Assembly (NCBI GenBank): GCA_031417395.1
Contig: JANOVM010000062.1
Coordinates: forward strand, 1-64,000
Direction: 5' to 3'
Length of the DNA: 64,000 nucleotides
Source of the DNA: JADKIH01 sp031417395
GTDB lineage: Bacteria > Bacteroidota > Bacteroidia > AKYH767-A > 2013-40CM-41-45
Shown: piece after piece, positions 16,900 through 25,748 of the stretch
Layout: every line of letters begins with the position of its first letter
Position numbering within the stretch: position 1 is the stretch's first letter
Program-made: the position numbers and the translations under genes
Notes under the pieces: model-generated
Database searches by the model: none
Told to the model about the DNA's origin: nothing
What the model saw: only the letters and a program-made list of their open reading frames with translations

Positions 16900-19296
16900 A
16901 TGAAAACTAAAATTATCTATTCCATATTCTTCTTTCTGACTTTCCTAACCGGAAAGATTCAGGCACAGAATGCCAGCCTGCAGGTGATTCACAATGCAGC
17001 TGATCCTGCAGCCGCACTCGTGGACATTTATGTTGACGGTGTTAATACTGCTAATGATTTCGCATTTCGCACAGCTACATCGTTTTTAAGTCTTACATCC
17101 GGTGTTGTGCACAATGTTGGCGTCGCTCCATCAAACAGCATGTCAGTAATGGATACTATTAAAAACTTCCAAATTACTCTTGCTCCGGGCGGACGTTATG
17201 TTGCAATTGCAAACGGTGTACTTACCCCGGGTTCTTTTGCCACTAACCCTGATGCAGCCAATACAGCCTTTAATCTTTATATAAAGGACAGTATTCAGTC
17301 TGCAGCTACTAATCCGGCTAATGTTGATTTCATCGTTATGCATGGTGCTACCGATGCACCTACCGTAGATGTGCTTGCCAGAGGAGTAGCTTCTCTGGTA
17401 AATGATGCTTCTTATGGTGCTATAACCGATTATATAGGTGTACCGGCGGGTAGTTATATTCTTGATGTTACTCCGGGAAATGCAAATTCAACAATAGTTG
17501 CCAGTTACCGGGCTGACCTGACTTCTTTAGCGGGTGGTGCAGCAGTTGTTGTTGCATCCGGTTTTCTAGATTCTACGCTTAACCAAAATGGTCCTGCCTT
17601 TGGATTATGGGCTTATTTGGCAAATGGAACAGCCATCAAATTACCGGCAGTTTCCCTTGCCCGCCTTCAGGTCATACATAATGCTGCAGACCCTGCTGCT
17701 GACACGGTTGATGTTTACTTAAACGGTGCATTGTTACAGGATAATTTTTCTTTCCGTACAGCAACACCCTATATTGACGCTCCGGCAGGAGTTTTGTTAA
17801 ACATCGGTATTGCTCCCGGCAACAGTACATCTGTTGCGGATACCATTAAAAACTTTCAGGCAACCCTTGCCAATGGAAATTCTTATTTAGCTGTAGCAAA
17901 CGGAGTTATTACTCCTGGCTCATTCTCTCCAAATCCAAATTCTGTTTCAACAGCATTTACACTTTTTATTCAGGATGCAATGCGTGAAGGGGCTCTTGTT
18001 ATCGGCGATGTTGATCTTCGTGTAGTTCATGGGTCGACTGATGCGCCTACTGTAGATGTAATTGCTCGTGGAGTTGGAGAAATTGTTGACAGTGCCTCTT
18101 ATAGCAATATAACAAATTATATTAATGTGGCTGCCGGCAGTTATATACTTGACATTACTCCTCACAATGCACCTTCTACAATTGTAGCCAGCTTTCTTGC
18201 TGATTTATCTACCCTTGGTGGAGGAGCAGGCGTTGTAGTTGCTTCGGGTTTTTTGGATTCAACGCTGAATCAAAATGGTCCGGCTTTTGGATTGTGGGCT
18301 TATTTACCGGATGGTACAGGAATTCAATTACCTGCAGTTTCTCAGGCACGTTTACAGGTCATTCATAATGCCGCTGATCCTGCTGCTGCTACAGTTGATG
18401 TGTATCTGAATGGTGCATTGTTAAAAGATAATTTCGCTTTCCGAACAGCAACACCATATATAGATGCTCCTGCCGGTGTTTTATTAAATATCGGTATTGC
18501 TCCGGGCAACAGTACCTCTGTAACGGATACCCTTAAAAACTTCCAGGCAACATTGGAAAACGGCAAAACCTATGTGGCTATAGCCAATGGAGTGTTAACC
18601 CCGGGTTCATTTGCAGCTAATCCGGATGCAATTTCAACAGCATTCACCCTTTTCATTCAGGATGCAATGCGCGAATCAGCTTTATTGCCGGGTGATGTAG
18701 ACCTGCGAGTTGTACATGGTTCTACAGATGCTCCTACAGTTGATGTATTGGCACAAGGCGTTGTTACTCCATTGGTTGATGATGCTTCTTACAGCGATAT
18801 TACTCCATACTTAAGTGTTGCTCCCGGAAATTATATCCTGAACATCACTCCCGGAAATAATAACGCTCTTATCGTAGCCAGTTTTTCAGCGAATCTAACA
18901 AGTCTTGCAGGCGGAGCAGCTGTTGTTCTTGCATCCGGATTTTTAGATCCTGCAACGAATCAAAACGGTCCTGCTTTTGTGCTTATGGCAGTGCTTCCTG
19001 ACGGACAGGTTATTATTCTCAATAATGTTACAAGTATTGAAGAAGAATCTGCTAATAGTTTCAGAATGTATCCTAACCCTGCTACAGAAAAACTTAACGT
19101 TGAATTTACCGATAACAACTACTCTTCAGTTATGGTTTCTGTGCTGGATATGACAGGAAGAGTAATATTAAGCTCGGAAAATACAGTGTTACAAAACAGA
19201 ATTACCCTTAACACCTCCGGATTGGTTAAAGGAAATTATGTTTTAAAACTTGAAAATAATGGTAAAGTATTGGTTAGAAGGTTTAATGTCCTCTAA
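16900..19296 (+). CDS. T9SS-exported protein with three tandem DUF4397 repeat units
   Basis: After a signal peptide (about residues 1-23) there are three ~230-residue units (about 24-250, 255-480, 485-715). Each begins with LQVIHNAADPAA and contains a second VVHGSTDAPTVDV half, matching the DUF4397 (PF14344) pattern twice per unit. The C-terminus has a type-A T9SS sorting domain: YPNPATEKLNVEF, then GNYVLKLENNGK and a basic tail. Proteins of this type are surface-exposed with unknown function. The gene has a candidate CarH operator at its promoter and sits between the regulator and crtI, so light-linked expression is inferred. The units are close in sequence, implying recent internal duplication. 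Confidence 0.9.
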   Translation: MKTKIIYSIFFFLTFLTGKIQAQNASLQVIHNAADPAAALVDIYVDGVNTANDFAFRTATSFLSLTSGVVHNVGVAPSNSMSVMDTIKNFQITLAPGGRYVAIANGVLTPGSFATNPDAANTAFNLYIKDSIQSAATNPANVDFIVMHGATDAPTVDVLARGVASLVNDASYGAITDYIGVPAGSYILDVTPGNANSTIVASYRADLTSLAGGAAVVVASGFLDSTLNQNGPAFGLWAYLANGTAIKLPAVSLARLQVIHNAADPAADTVDVYLNGALLQDNFSFRTATPYIDAPAGVLLNIGIAPGNSTSVADTIKNFQATLANGNSYLAVANGVITPGSFSPNPNSVSTAFTLFIQDAMREGALVIGDVDLRVVHGSTDAPTVDVIARGVGEIVDSASYSNITNYINVAAGSYILDITPHNAPSTIVASFLADLSTLGGGAGVVVASGFLDSTLNQNGPAFGLWAYLPDGTGIQLPAVSQARLQVIHNAADPAAATVDVYLNGALLKDNFAFRTATPYIDAPAGVLLNIGIAPGNSTSVTDTLKNFQATLENGKTYVAIANGVLTPGSFAANPDAISTAFTLFIQDAMRESALLPGDVDLRVVHGSTDAPTVDVLAQGVVTPLVDDASYSDITPYLSVAPGNYILNITPGNNNALIVASFSANLTSLAGGAAVVLASGFLDPATNQNGPAFVLMAVLPDGQVIILNNVTSIEEESANSFRMYPNPATEKLNVEFTDNNYSSVMVSVLDMTGRVILSSENTVLQNRITLNTSGLVKGNYVLKLENNGKVLVRRFNVL

Positions 19297-19344
19297 TCTG
19301 TAAAGATGTGATTTTGTGTGTGTTTTTTTAATTGTAGTGAAAAG

Positions 19345-19379
19345 GAGATTAATGAAGTTTATTAATCTCTTTTTTTTTT
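19345..19379 (+). terminator. Rho-independent terminator before crtI
   Basis: A 9-bp stem (GAGATTAAT at 19345-19353, ATTAATCTC at 19361-19369) with a 7-base loop is followed by a run of ten T's (19370-19379). It lies between the DUF4397 gene and crtI, 27 bp before the crtI ATG. Since no good promoter is seen for crtI, partial readthrough may set the ratio of surface protein to pigment enzymes. Confidence 0.8.
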
Positions 19380-19405
19380 AACTTGTTGAAATTTCTGATA
19401 AATCC

Positions 19406-20884
19406 ATGAAAAAGAAAAAGACAGTAATTGTTCTCGGTGGCGGGTTTTCCGGCTTAAGCGCGGCTTCCACACTTGCGCACATGGGTTTCTCAGTTAAGCT
19501 AATAGAGAAAAATGAACAGACCGGTGGAAGGGCAAGAGTTTACAAGGAAGCAGGGTTTGTTTTTGATATGGGTCCCAGTTGGTATTGGATGCCTGATGTA
19601 ATAGAAAAATTCTTCAGCCGTTTTGGAAAATCTGTCAATGATTATTTTGAACTTGAAAGATTAGACCCGTCTTACCAGGTTATTTACGAGGATGGCGAAA
19701 CGGTAAAACTTCCTGCTGATTTCAATAAGCTTAAAGATGTTTTCGAAAAAATTGAAACAGGAAGTGGAAAACAACTTGACCTGTTCCTGGAGGAAGCGAA
19801 GTATAAGTACGAAGTAGGAATGAAGGACTTTGTTTACAAACCAAGTATCCGGATGTCTGAATTTACCGATTGGCGATTAGTTTCCTCCCTGTTTCGGCTG
19901 GATATGTTTAGTTCATTTTCCAAACATACCAGCAAGTATTTTCAAAATCCACGACTCAAGCACTTGCTTGAATTTCCTGTTTTATTTTTAGGAGCCATGC
20001 CTTCCAAAACACCGGCAATGTATAGTTTAATGAATTATGCAGATATGAAATTAGGAACCTGGTACCCAAAAGGTGGTATGTATAAATTAGTGGAGGCCAT
20101 GACAGCTCTTGCTGTGGAATTGGGTGTTGAAATTATCCTCGATGAGCCGGTTAAAAAAATTGAAGTTCAGGAGAAGAATGCAAAATATGTTCTTACCAAT
20201 AAAAGTACCTATACGGCTGATATAATAGTTGCCAGCGCCGACTATAACCATGTTGAACAAATGCTTCTGGGTAAATCCGAAAGAAACTACTCTGATAAAT
20301 ATTGGACTAAGCGTTCCATGTCTCCCTCCAGCTTAATTTATTATGTAGGCTTGAATAAAAAATTAAAAAAACTAATTCACCACAATCTATTCTTTGACGC
20401 TGATTTTGACAGGCATATTGATTCAATTTATAAGAAGCCTGAATGGCCTGTAGATCCTTTGTTTTATTTATGCTGCCCTTCTGTCACCGACGAAAATGTT
20501 GCACCGGTCGGTATGGAAAATCTTTTTATTCTTATTCCAATACCAGCCGGACTGGAAGACACTGCAGAAATTAAGGAAACTTATTTTAAGAAAGTAATTG
20601 GCAGAATAGAAAAATATTGCGGAGAAAGCATACATGATTCAATTGTTGTAAAAAGGAGTTATGCGGGATCCGATTTTATTTCTGATTACAATGCATTCAA
20701 AGGTAATGCTTACGGTCTGGCTAATACACTCATGCAAACTGCTTTTTTAAGGCCTTCGATGAGAAATAAGAAAATCAATAATTTATTTTATACGGGTCAA
20801 TTAACAGTACCGGGCCCCGGTGTACCTCCTTCTATTATTTCAGGACAGGTAGTAGCGGGCTATGTTTCAAAATTATTTAACTAA
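19406..20884 (+). CDS. crtI: Phytoene desaturase (CrtI-type)
   Basis: CrtI converts phytoene to lycopene (neurosporene in some versions) using FAD. The N-terminal dinucleotide-binding motif VIVLGGGFSGLSAA, the GGRARVYKEAGFVFDMGPSWY segment and the C-terminal FYTGQLTVPGPGVPPSIISGQVVA signature are all present; the length of 492 residues is normal. It starts 109 bp after the DUF4397 gene, behind a terminator. crtB follows 7 bp after the stop. It acts at the inner membrane. This is the first gene of the carotenoid operon. Confidence 0.96.
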   Translation: MKKKKTVIVLGGGFSGLSAASTLAHMGFSVKLIEKNEQTGGRARVYKEAGFVFDMGPSWYWMPDVIEKFFSRFGKSVNDYFELERLDPSYQVIYEDGETVKLPADFNKLKDVFEKIETGSGKQLDLFLEEAKYKYEVGMKDFVYKPSIRMSEFTDWRLVSSLFRLDMFSSFSKHTSKYFQNPRLKHLLEFPVLFLGAMPSKTPAMYSLMNYADMKLGTWYPKGGMYKLVEAMTALAVELGVEIILDEPVKKIEVQEKNAKYVLTNKSTYTADIIVASADYNHVEQMLLGKSERNYSDKYWTKRSMSPSSLIYYVGLNKKLKKLIHHNLFFDADFDRHIDSIYKKPEWPVDPLFYLCCPSVTDENVAPVGMENLFILIPIPAGLEDTAEIKETYFKKVIGRIEKYCGESIHDSIVVKRSYAGSDFISDYNAFKGNAYGLANTLMQTAFLRPSMRNKKINNLFYTGQLTVPGPGVPPSIISGQVVAGYVSKLFN

Positions 20885-20891
20885 ACATTTT

Positions 20892-21728
20892 ATGAAAAAA
20901 ATATTTGATAACCTGTCAGCGGAATGCAGTAAGAAAATTACCCAGCGATATTCTACATCGTTTTCATTGGGTATTCGGTTGTTAAACAAAAAATTGCATG
21001 CTCCGATATACGGGGTATATGGATTTGTAAGGTTAGCAGATGAAATTGTCGATTCATTTCATGAATTTGATAAAGAAACCTTACTCCGGAAATTTAAGAA
21101 TGACACTTATGAAGCAATTGAATCTCGTATAAGTTTAAACCCCATTCTAAACAGCTTTCAACAGGTAGTTAACGATTATGGAATAGAAAAAGAGTTGATT
21201 GAAACTTTTTTTGAAAGTATGGAAATGGATTTGAATAAAACATTTTATGATCAAAAGCTTTATGAAAAGTATATTTTAGGTTCTGCTGAAACGGTAGGAC
21301 TAATGTGCCTTAAAGTTTTCTGTCACCAAAAACCTGAATTGTATTCTTCTCTTAAATTCTATGCAATGAAACTTGGGTCTGCCCTTCAAAAGGTAAATTT
21401 TTTGAGAGATCTAAAAGCTGATCGTAAAGAACTGGGACGAACGTATTTTCCGGGTGTTAATTTCGACACTTTTGAAGAGAAAAATAAACAATTAATACAA
21501 CAGGAAATAGAAGGAGAACTTAATGAAGCTTTAATTGGTATTAGAAAACTACCTCGTTCATCAAGAAGTGGAGTTTACCTGGCGTATTATTATTACACAG
21601 CATTATTTAACAAGATTAAATCTGTTCCCGCTGAAAGAATCATGGAAGAAAGGATTCGTGTTTCCAATCCTCATAAATTTGGATTGATGATAAATTCACT
21701 AATAAAGAATAAGCTAAACCTTATTTAA
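20892..21728 (+). CDS. crtB: Phytoene synthase
   Basis: CrtB condenses two geranylgeranyl diphosphates to phytoene. Both Mg-binding Asp motifs are visible: DEIVD (Asp50, Asp54) and DLKAD (Asp173, Asp177), the latter in NFLRDLKADRKELGRTYFP. The ATG at 20892 is chosen over a TTG at 20862, which would overlap crtI and add a non-conserved extension. The product is 278 residues. No crtE (GGPP synthase) lies in the window, so the substrate must come from elsewhere. Confidence 0.96.
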   Translation: MKKIFDNLSAECSKKITQRYSTSFSLGIRLLNKKLHAPIYGVYGFVRLADEIVDSFHEFDKETLLRKFKNDTYEAIESRISLNPILNSFQQVVNDYGIEKELIETFFESMEMDLNKTFYDQKLYEKYILGSAETVGLMCLKVFCHQKPELYSSLKFYAMKLGSALQKVNFLRDLKADRKELGRTYFPGVNFDTFEEKNKQLIQQEIEGELNEALIGIRKLPRSSRSGVYLAYYYYTALFNKIKSVPAERIMEERIRVSNPHKFGLMINSLIKNKLNLI

Positions 21729-21767
21729 TTAGTATCTTTCTGACTTAACTTTCATTATATATTCGCA

Positions 21768-22232
21768 ATGAAGATATTCTGCATATTACTATTGTTTATT
21801 CTCCAGCCACCCAAAGAGAATCCTGACGAAAACAGGATAAGAAGCTTGTTTAATGAATCGGTGAATGAAAAAGAGAAAGCACTTGATCTGGTAGCGTATA
21901 TCGATATGTGTAAAGCAACCCCACTTTCATTGGGTTATCAGGGTGCGGCAAAAATGCTTCTGGCGAAATTTGAATCCAATGTATTTAAGAAGTATGATTT
22001 ATTTCAAGAGGGAAGGGTTGAAATCGAAAATGCTATTCAAATGGATCCTGAATCTGTTGAATTAAGGTTTATCCGATTTTCCTGTCAGTCAAATATACCC
22101 TGGTTTTTAAATTATAGATGCAGCCTTAAAAATGATAAGGAAATATTGGTACAATCTATTAAGCAAAATAATAGCCGGATTGAACCAATCAGGAAGCAAA
22201 TTTTAAGTGCATTAGTTCATTCTTCGGAATAA
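21768..22232 (+). CDS. Conserved hypothetical protein inside the carotenoid operon
   Basis: The 154-residue product has a short hydrophobic N-terminus (MKIFCILLLFILQ) that may be a signal peptide or anchor. The rest is helical, with IENAIQMDPESVELRFIRFSC resembling a TPR-like helical pair, followed by a basic Ser/Asn-rich tail. It is flanked by crtB (39 bp upstream) and idi (31 bp downstream) on the same strand. I recall similar small genes in Bacteroidota carotenoid clusters but know of no assigned function. A scaffold or membrane-associated helper role is speculation. Confidence 0.8.
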   Translation: MKIFCILLLFILQPPKENPDENRIRSLFNESVNEKEKALDLVAYIDMCKATPLSLGYQGAAKMLLAKFESNVFKKYDLFQEGRVEIENAIQMDPESVELRFIRFSCQSNIPWFLNYRCSLKNDKEILVQSIKQNNSRIEPIRKQILSALVHSSE

Positions 22233-22263
22233 TAAGGCCGGGATAAAATTGAATATTAACCAA

Positions 22264-22782
22264 ATGAATGATGTTGTAATACTTGTAGACGAAAATGATT
22301 CTGTTTTGGGTACCATGGACAAAATGGAAGCTCATGTGAAGGGATTGCTACATCGTGCGTTTTCTGTTTTTATATTTAATGATAAAAATGAAATTCTGCT
22401 TCATCAACGGGCAAGGAATAAATATCATTCACCCGGCTTGTGGACCAATACGTGTTGCAGCCATCCTCGTCCCGGTGAAGAAGCAATAGCCGCTGCACAA
22501 AGAAGATTAATGGAAGAAATGGGATTTAACTGCGAACTAAAAGAATGCTTTAATTTTACTTATAAGGCAGATGTTGGCAGTGGATTGACAGAGCATGAAT
22601 TTGATTATGTATTTACAGGAATTTTTAATGGTCTTCCTAATATCAACCCCTTAGAAGTTGCAAACTGGAGATATACAGATATAGATTCCATAAAAAAGGA
22701 ACTTGAACTAAATCCCGAGACGTTTACAGTTTGGTTTAAAATAGCTTTTGATCAGTTGATTGAAAAGGGGCATACCCCTTAA
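22264..22782 (+). CDS. idi: Isopentenyl-diphosphate delta-isomerase, type I
   Basis: This Nudix-fold enzyme interconverts isopentenyl and dimethylallyl diphosphate, supplying carotenoid precursors. The key residues are present: catalytic Cys64 or Cys65 in NTCCSHP, and Glu112 in TEHEFDY, with metal ligands His24, His30, His67, Glu110 and Glu112 in the expected order. The Nudix-like REEMGF-equivalent LMEEMGF follows. ATG 22264 is preferred to TTG 22249 because it gives the usual N-terminus. It is linked to the crt genes and ends at a small hairpin. Confidence 0.95.
   Translation: MNDVVILVDENDSVLGTMDKMEAHVKGLLHRAFSVFIFNDKNEILLHQRARNKYHSPGLWTNTCCSHPRPGEEAIAAAQRRLMEEMGFNCELKECFNFTYKADVGSGLTEHEFDYVFTGIFNGLPNINPLEVANWRYTDIDSIKKELELNPETFTVWFKIAFDQLIEKGHTP
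22765..22780 (+). terminator. Short GC-rich hairpin at the idi stop codon
   Basis: AAGGGG, a 4-base CATA loop and CCCCTT form a 6-bp stem that overlaps the last codons of idi. It is followed by AATTAACC rather than a T-tract, so it is at most a weak terminator or pause site. A separate promoter appears at 22869, which makes a break in the operon here plausible. Confidence 0.35.
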
Positions 22783-22868
22783 TTAACCCTAGGTTGACAT
22801 ACTATTATCACAAATGAAAATTATTTATTTAATATAGATAACTTATCGGTCTATTTTAATATTTTACG

Positions 22869-22876
22869 TAATTTTG
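22869..22876 (+). promoter_or_regulatory. Candidate -7 element upstream of the SRPBCC gene
   Basis: TAATTTTG matches TAnnTTTG, 47 bp before the ATG at 22923 in a 140-bp AT-rich gap. No clear TTG is seen at -33. It would give the SRPBCC-crtZ-cyclase genes their own transcript. Confidence 0.45.
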
Positions 22877-22922
22877 CTTAATCGTTTACACGCTTTCGAT
22901 AATTAATTTCGATATAATAAAA

Positions 22923-23393
22923 ATGAAAGTATTCACCTTAAATAAGGAAATTTTACTTCCAATACCTATAAAACAGGCATGGTCTTTTTTTTCGAATCCT
23001 GTTAATTTAAAAAAGATTACACCACCTGAAATGAATTTCGATATTATTTCCGGAGATTTACCGGAGAAAATATTTTCCGGATTGATGATTCAATACTCCG
23101 TTTCGCCACTTAAAGGAATAAAAGTTAATTGGCTTTCAGAAATTAAGCACGTTAATGAGCCTTATTCTTTTATAGATGAGCAAAGATCCGGTCCATATTC
23201 TTTTTGGTATCATCAACATTCTTTTGAAGAAATGGGAAGTAATACCAGAATGACGGATCTGGTTTATTATTCTCTCCCTTTTTATATGATTGGATCAATT
23301 GCCAACTCTTTCTTTGTCAAAAAAAAATTGGATCATATATTTAATTATCGTACAAAGGCCATTGCTGATTTGTTTAAAACAAAAGAAATATGA
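22923..23393 (+). CDS. SRPBCC-fold (START/polyketide-cyclase-like) protein
   Basis: The 156-residue sequence matches the SRPBCC pattern of small helix-grip proteins: an N-terminal strand, PIKQAWSFFSNPVNLKKITPPEMNF, central FSGLMIQYSVSPL and a GPYSFWYHQHSFEE strand, ending in a long C-terminal helix with KKKLDHIFNYR. Such proteins bind hydrophobic ligands. The location directly before crtZ (4-bp overlap) suggests a role in handling carotenoids or lipids, which is inference; similar genes are common in Bacteroidota crt clusters. No signal peptide is present. Confidence 0.85.
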   Translation: MKVFTLNKEILLPIPIKQAWSFFSNPVNLKKITPPEMNFDIISGDLPEKIFSGLMIQYSVSPLKGIKVNWLSEIKHVNEPYSFIDEQRSGPYSFWYHQHSFEEMGSNTRMTDLVYYSLPFYMIGSIANSFFVKKKLDHIFNYRTKAIADLFKTKEI

Positions 23394-23848
23394 ACTTCGT
23401 CATTGTCCTCAGTACATTCTTTTTTATGGAATTTGTGGCATGGTTTACACACAAGTACGTCATGCATGGATTCCTTTGGATTTTACACGACGATCACCAT
23501 AACAGAAATATTGAAAAGTTTTTCGAAAAGAACGATTCCTTCTTTCTGATTTTTGCTATACCCAGCTTTATATTGATTTTACTGGGAACATTTAACAATC
23601 TCGATTACAGATTTTGGATTGGAATTGGAATAGCAGCGTATGGATTAGCTTATTTTCTGGTACACGATATTTTTATTCATCAAAGATTTAATTATTTTAA
23701 AAATTCAGATAATGTTTATTTAAGAGCAATTCGAAAAGCGCACAAAGTTCATCATAAACATTTATCTAAAGAAGATGGTGAATGTTTTGGAATGTTACTG
23801 GTCCCGATGCGTTATTTTTGGGAGGCCATTAAGTCAAAGAAAGCATGA
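23390..23848 (+). CDS. crtZ: Beta-carotene hydroxylase
   Basis: CrtZ is a membrane di-iron hydroxylase that turns beta-carotene into zeaxanthin. Its His-box set is complete and in order: HKYVMH (His21, His26), HDDHH (33, 36, 37), HDIFIH (92, 97) and HKVHH (118, 121, 122). Four membrane segments are predicted in 152 residues. It overlaps the SRPBCC gene by 4 bp and the cyclase gene by 4 bp, so the three are a tightly coupled unit. Confidence 0.95.
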   Translation: MNFVIVLSTFFFMEFVAWFTHKYVMHGFLWILHDDHHNRNIEKFFEKNDSFFLIFAIPSFILILLGTFNNLDYRFWIGIGIAAYGLAYFLVHDIFIHQRFNYFKNSDNVYLRAIRKAHKVHHKHLSKEDGECFGMLLVPMRYFWEAIKSKKA

Positions 23849-24549
23849 AGTTAGCCTATTTGCTTATCAATTTTTCTTCAGTTATTGTTCCATTTATTTT
23901 TTCATTTCACTCCAAGATTAAATTTAATAAAGAGTACAGATATTTTTGGCCCGCTAATCTCGCCGTTGCTTTGTTTTTTATTGTTTGGGATGTATTGTTT
24001 ACAGGTTTGAAAGTCTGGGGCTTTAACCCTAAATACACTACCGGACTTTATATTTTTAATCTGCCTGTTGAAGAAATTCTTTTTTTTATCTGCATTCCTT
24101 ATGCCTGTGTCTTTTCATACCATTGCATTCGAAAGTTTTATCTTAAAAGTAATACATATACACTTGAAAGTTCTGTCACTCCAATCCTCATATTAATGTT
24201 GCTCAGTCTGGCAACAATATTCATTGATAGACTTTATACATCTGTCACCTTCATTTTTCTGGCCGGGTCATTGTTTTATTTAAAGTATATTTTAAAGGTT
24301 AGGTGGCTTGGAGGTTTTTTTATTTCTTACTCATTTTTGCTTTTGCCTTTTTTACTTGTCAACGGTATATTGACAGGCACCTTTCTTGAGGAACCAATTG
24401 TGTGGTATGATAATACTAATAATATTGGAATTCGAATATTGACTATTCCCTTCGAGGATATTTTTTATGGAATGTTGCTTGTGCTTTTAAATATTGCTTT
24501 GTACAACCTTCTAAAGGATAATGCTTTTAAGAAAACGCAACATCGTTAA
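23845..24549 (+). CDS. Lycopene cyclase, fused CrtYcd type
   Basis: The 234-residue membrane protein consists of two similar halves, each with a PxE(E/D) motif: PVEE at 74-77 and PFED at 202-205. This is the heterodimeric-type (CrtYc/CrtYd) lycopene cyclase fold joined in one chain, as in Bacteroidota. It closes the ends of lycopene to give beta-carotene for CrtZ. Six to seven helices are predicted. It overlaps crtZ and is the last gene of the cluster; the downstream gene is convergent, 9 bp away. Confidence 0.9.
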   Translation: MKLAYLLINFSSVIVPFIFSFHSKIKFNKEYRYFWPANLAVALFFIVWDVLFTGLKVWGFNPKYTTGLYIFNLPVEEILFFICIPYACVFSYHCIRKFYLKSNTYTLESSVTPILILMLLSLATIFIDRLYTSVTFIFLAGSLFYLKYILKVRWLGGFFISYSFLLLPFLLVNGILTGTFLEEPIVWYDNTNNIGIRILTIPFEDIFYGMLLVLLNIALYNLLKDNAFKKTQHR

Positions 24550-24558
24550 TACATTGAA

Positions 24559-25716
24559 TTAAACTTTAATAAACAATTTTCGAATTGAATTATTAACTAC
24601 AACCATATAAATTCCCTCACATAATGATGAGGCATCTATTTGGATGGTATTATTTGAAATATATTTTGATGGTATTGTATACTCTTTCATGTCAAAATCA
24701 ACTATTGAAATGCTATTAATTTTAATTTCTTTATAAGATAGATTAATAAATTCGGATATGGGATTAGGAAAAATGTTCAATTCAAATTTTTCCGTAGATG
24801 ATTTAATAGTAGAAAGGCAGGAGAGAGGCTGGTTTTGTCTATAGGAAATGCGGCTGCTAAGCATTAAGGAATCTTGAAATTCCTGTGCTTTGGTACACTC
24901 TCCTTTCAGATAATAGGACAACCACATTTTTAAAAAACTATTTACGGTCGTTTGTTGTTCCTGCCGGCTAATGGTTGGTGTTGGAGTACAAGTACCTTCT
25001 CCAATAGAACAAAAGAGATTATTATTGGCAAAAAAGCAATGTCCGCCGCCGAAAATATAAATTTGCGTTTTAAAAGCTGCAGCGCAGGAATCATACATTA
25101 TATCCTGGTGTTGAGTGGGTGGAGCTACACAATCATTCGTTCCGGAAAAAATAAGAGTGGGTATTGTAATGTTTTTGGATGCATCAATGGATGAAGGATT
25201 TGTATTTGCAGCTGCATAAGATACCATCGTTGTAATTGATGAATTATTTTCAGCAGCAAGAAAGGAGGAACCACCACCCATGGAATGACCCATAATTGCT
25301 GAAGTTCCCGCAATACTAGAAGAAGTAATTATTGATCCCGCACCGTTGTTTTTAATTTCAGTAATGAGGAATGTTAAATCTTCAGCCATATCCTGATGAA
25401 CAGGGGAGAAGCTGCTTTCAGTGGTTGGAAAAACGACTATGTAATTGTCTGTTACCAATGAGTCCCAGAAGTTCTCATAGGCGCTCCAATCCATAACAAA
25501 GCCATGACCAAATACTATAAGCGGAAATGTTCCCGATGAAATAGGTACGTTATTGCCTGCAGTGGATGATGGATAATAAATTTCTGTTGCTATTGCTCTG
25601 TTAGACCGGGCAGGATCGGTAAAAGTATATTGTAAATGCCCGACTTGTTGCCCCTGTGAGTTAACAGCTATGAAAAGGAAAATTATAAGGGTAGAAATAT
25701 TTTTAATCATTACCAT
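24559..25716 (-). CDS. Secreted alpha/beta hydrolase (PETase/cutinase-like) with T9SS domain
   Basis: A signal peptide (about residues 1-22) precedes an alpha/beta-hydrolase of the dienelactone-hydrolase/chlorophyllase-like group (PF12740 grade). The triad can be read: Ser145 in GHSMGG, Asp195 in SGTNDCVAPP, His226 in GGGHC. The oxyanion-side motif FGHGF follows a strand at about 65-73. Cys pairs near the active site (196, 211, 227 and further ones) may form disulfides. The C-terminal ~80 residues are a type-A T9SS sorting domain (NIFPNPISEFINLSYKE). The architecture matches polyesterases described from Bacteroidota; the true substrate is unknown. Confidence 0.88.
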   Translation of the reverse strand: MVMIKNISTLIIFLFIAVNSQGQQVGHLQYTFTDPARSNRAIATEIYYPSSTAGNNVPISSGTFPLIVFGHGFVMDWSAYENFWDSLVTDNYIVVFPTTESSFSPVHQDMAEDLTFLITEIKNNGAGSIITSSSIAGTSAIMGHSMGGGSSFLAAENNSSITTMVSYAAANTNPSSIDASKNITIPTLIFSGTNDCVAPPTQHQDIMYDSCAAAFKTQIYIFGGGHCFFANNNLFCSIGEGTCTPTPTISRQEQQTTVNSFLKMWLSYYLKGECTKAQEFQDSLMLSSRISYRQNQPLSCLSTIKSSTEKFELNIFPNPISEFINLSYKEIKINSISIVDFDMKEYTIPSKYISNNTIQIDASSLCEGIYMVVVNNSIRKLFIKV

Positions 25717-25748
25717 AAATTAGATATGGTAATATAGGGATAAATATT

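Noticed and set aside
20976..20992. GTTAAACA-like half-site in crtB
   Set aside because: It is a single half-site within coding sequence and lacks the partner arm at 16-bp spacing.
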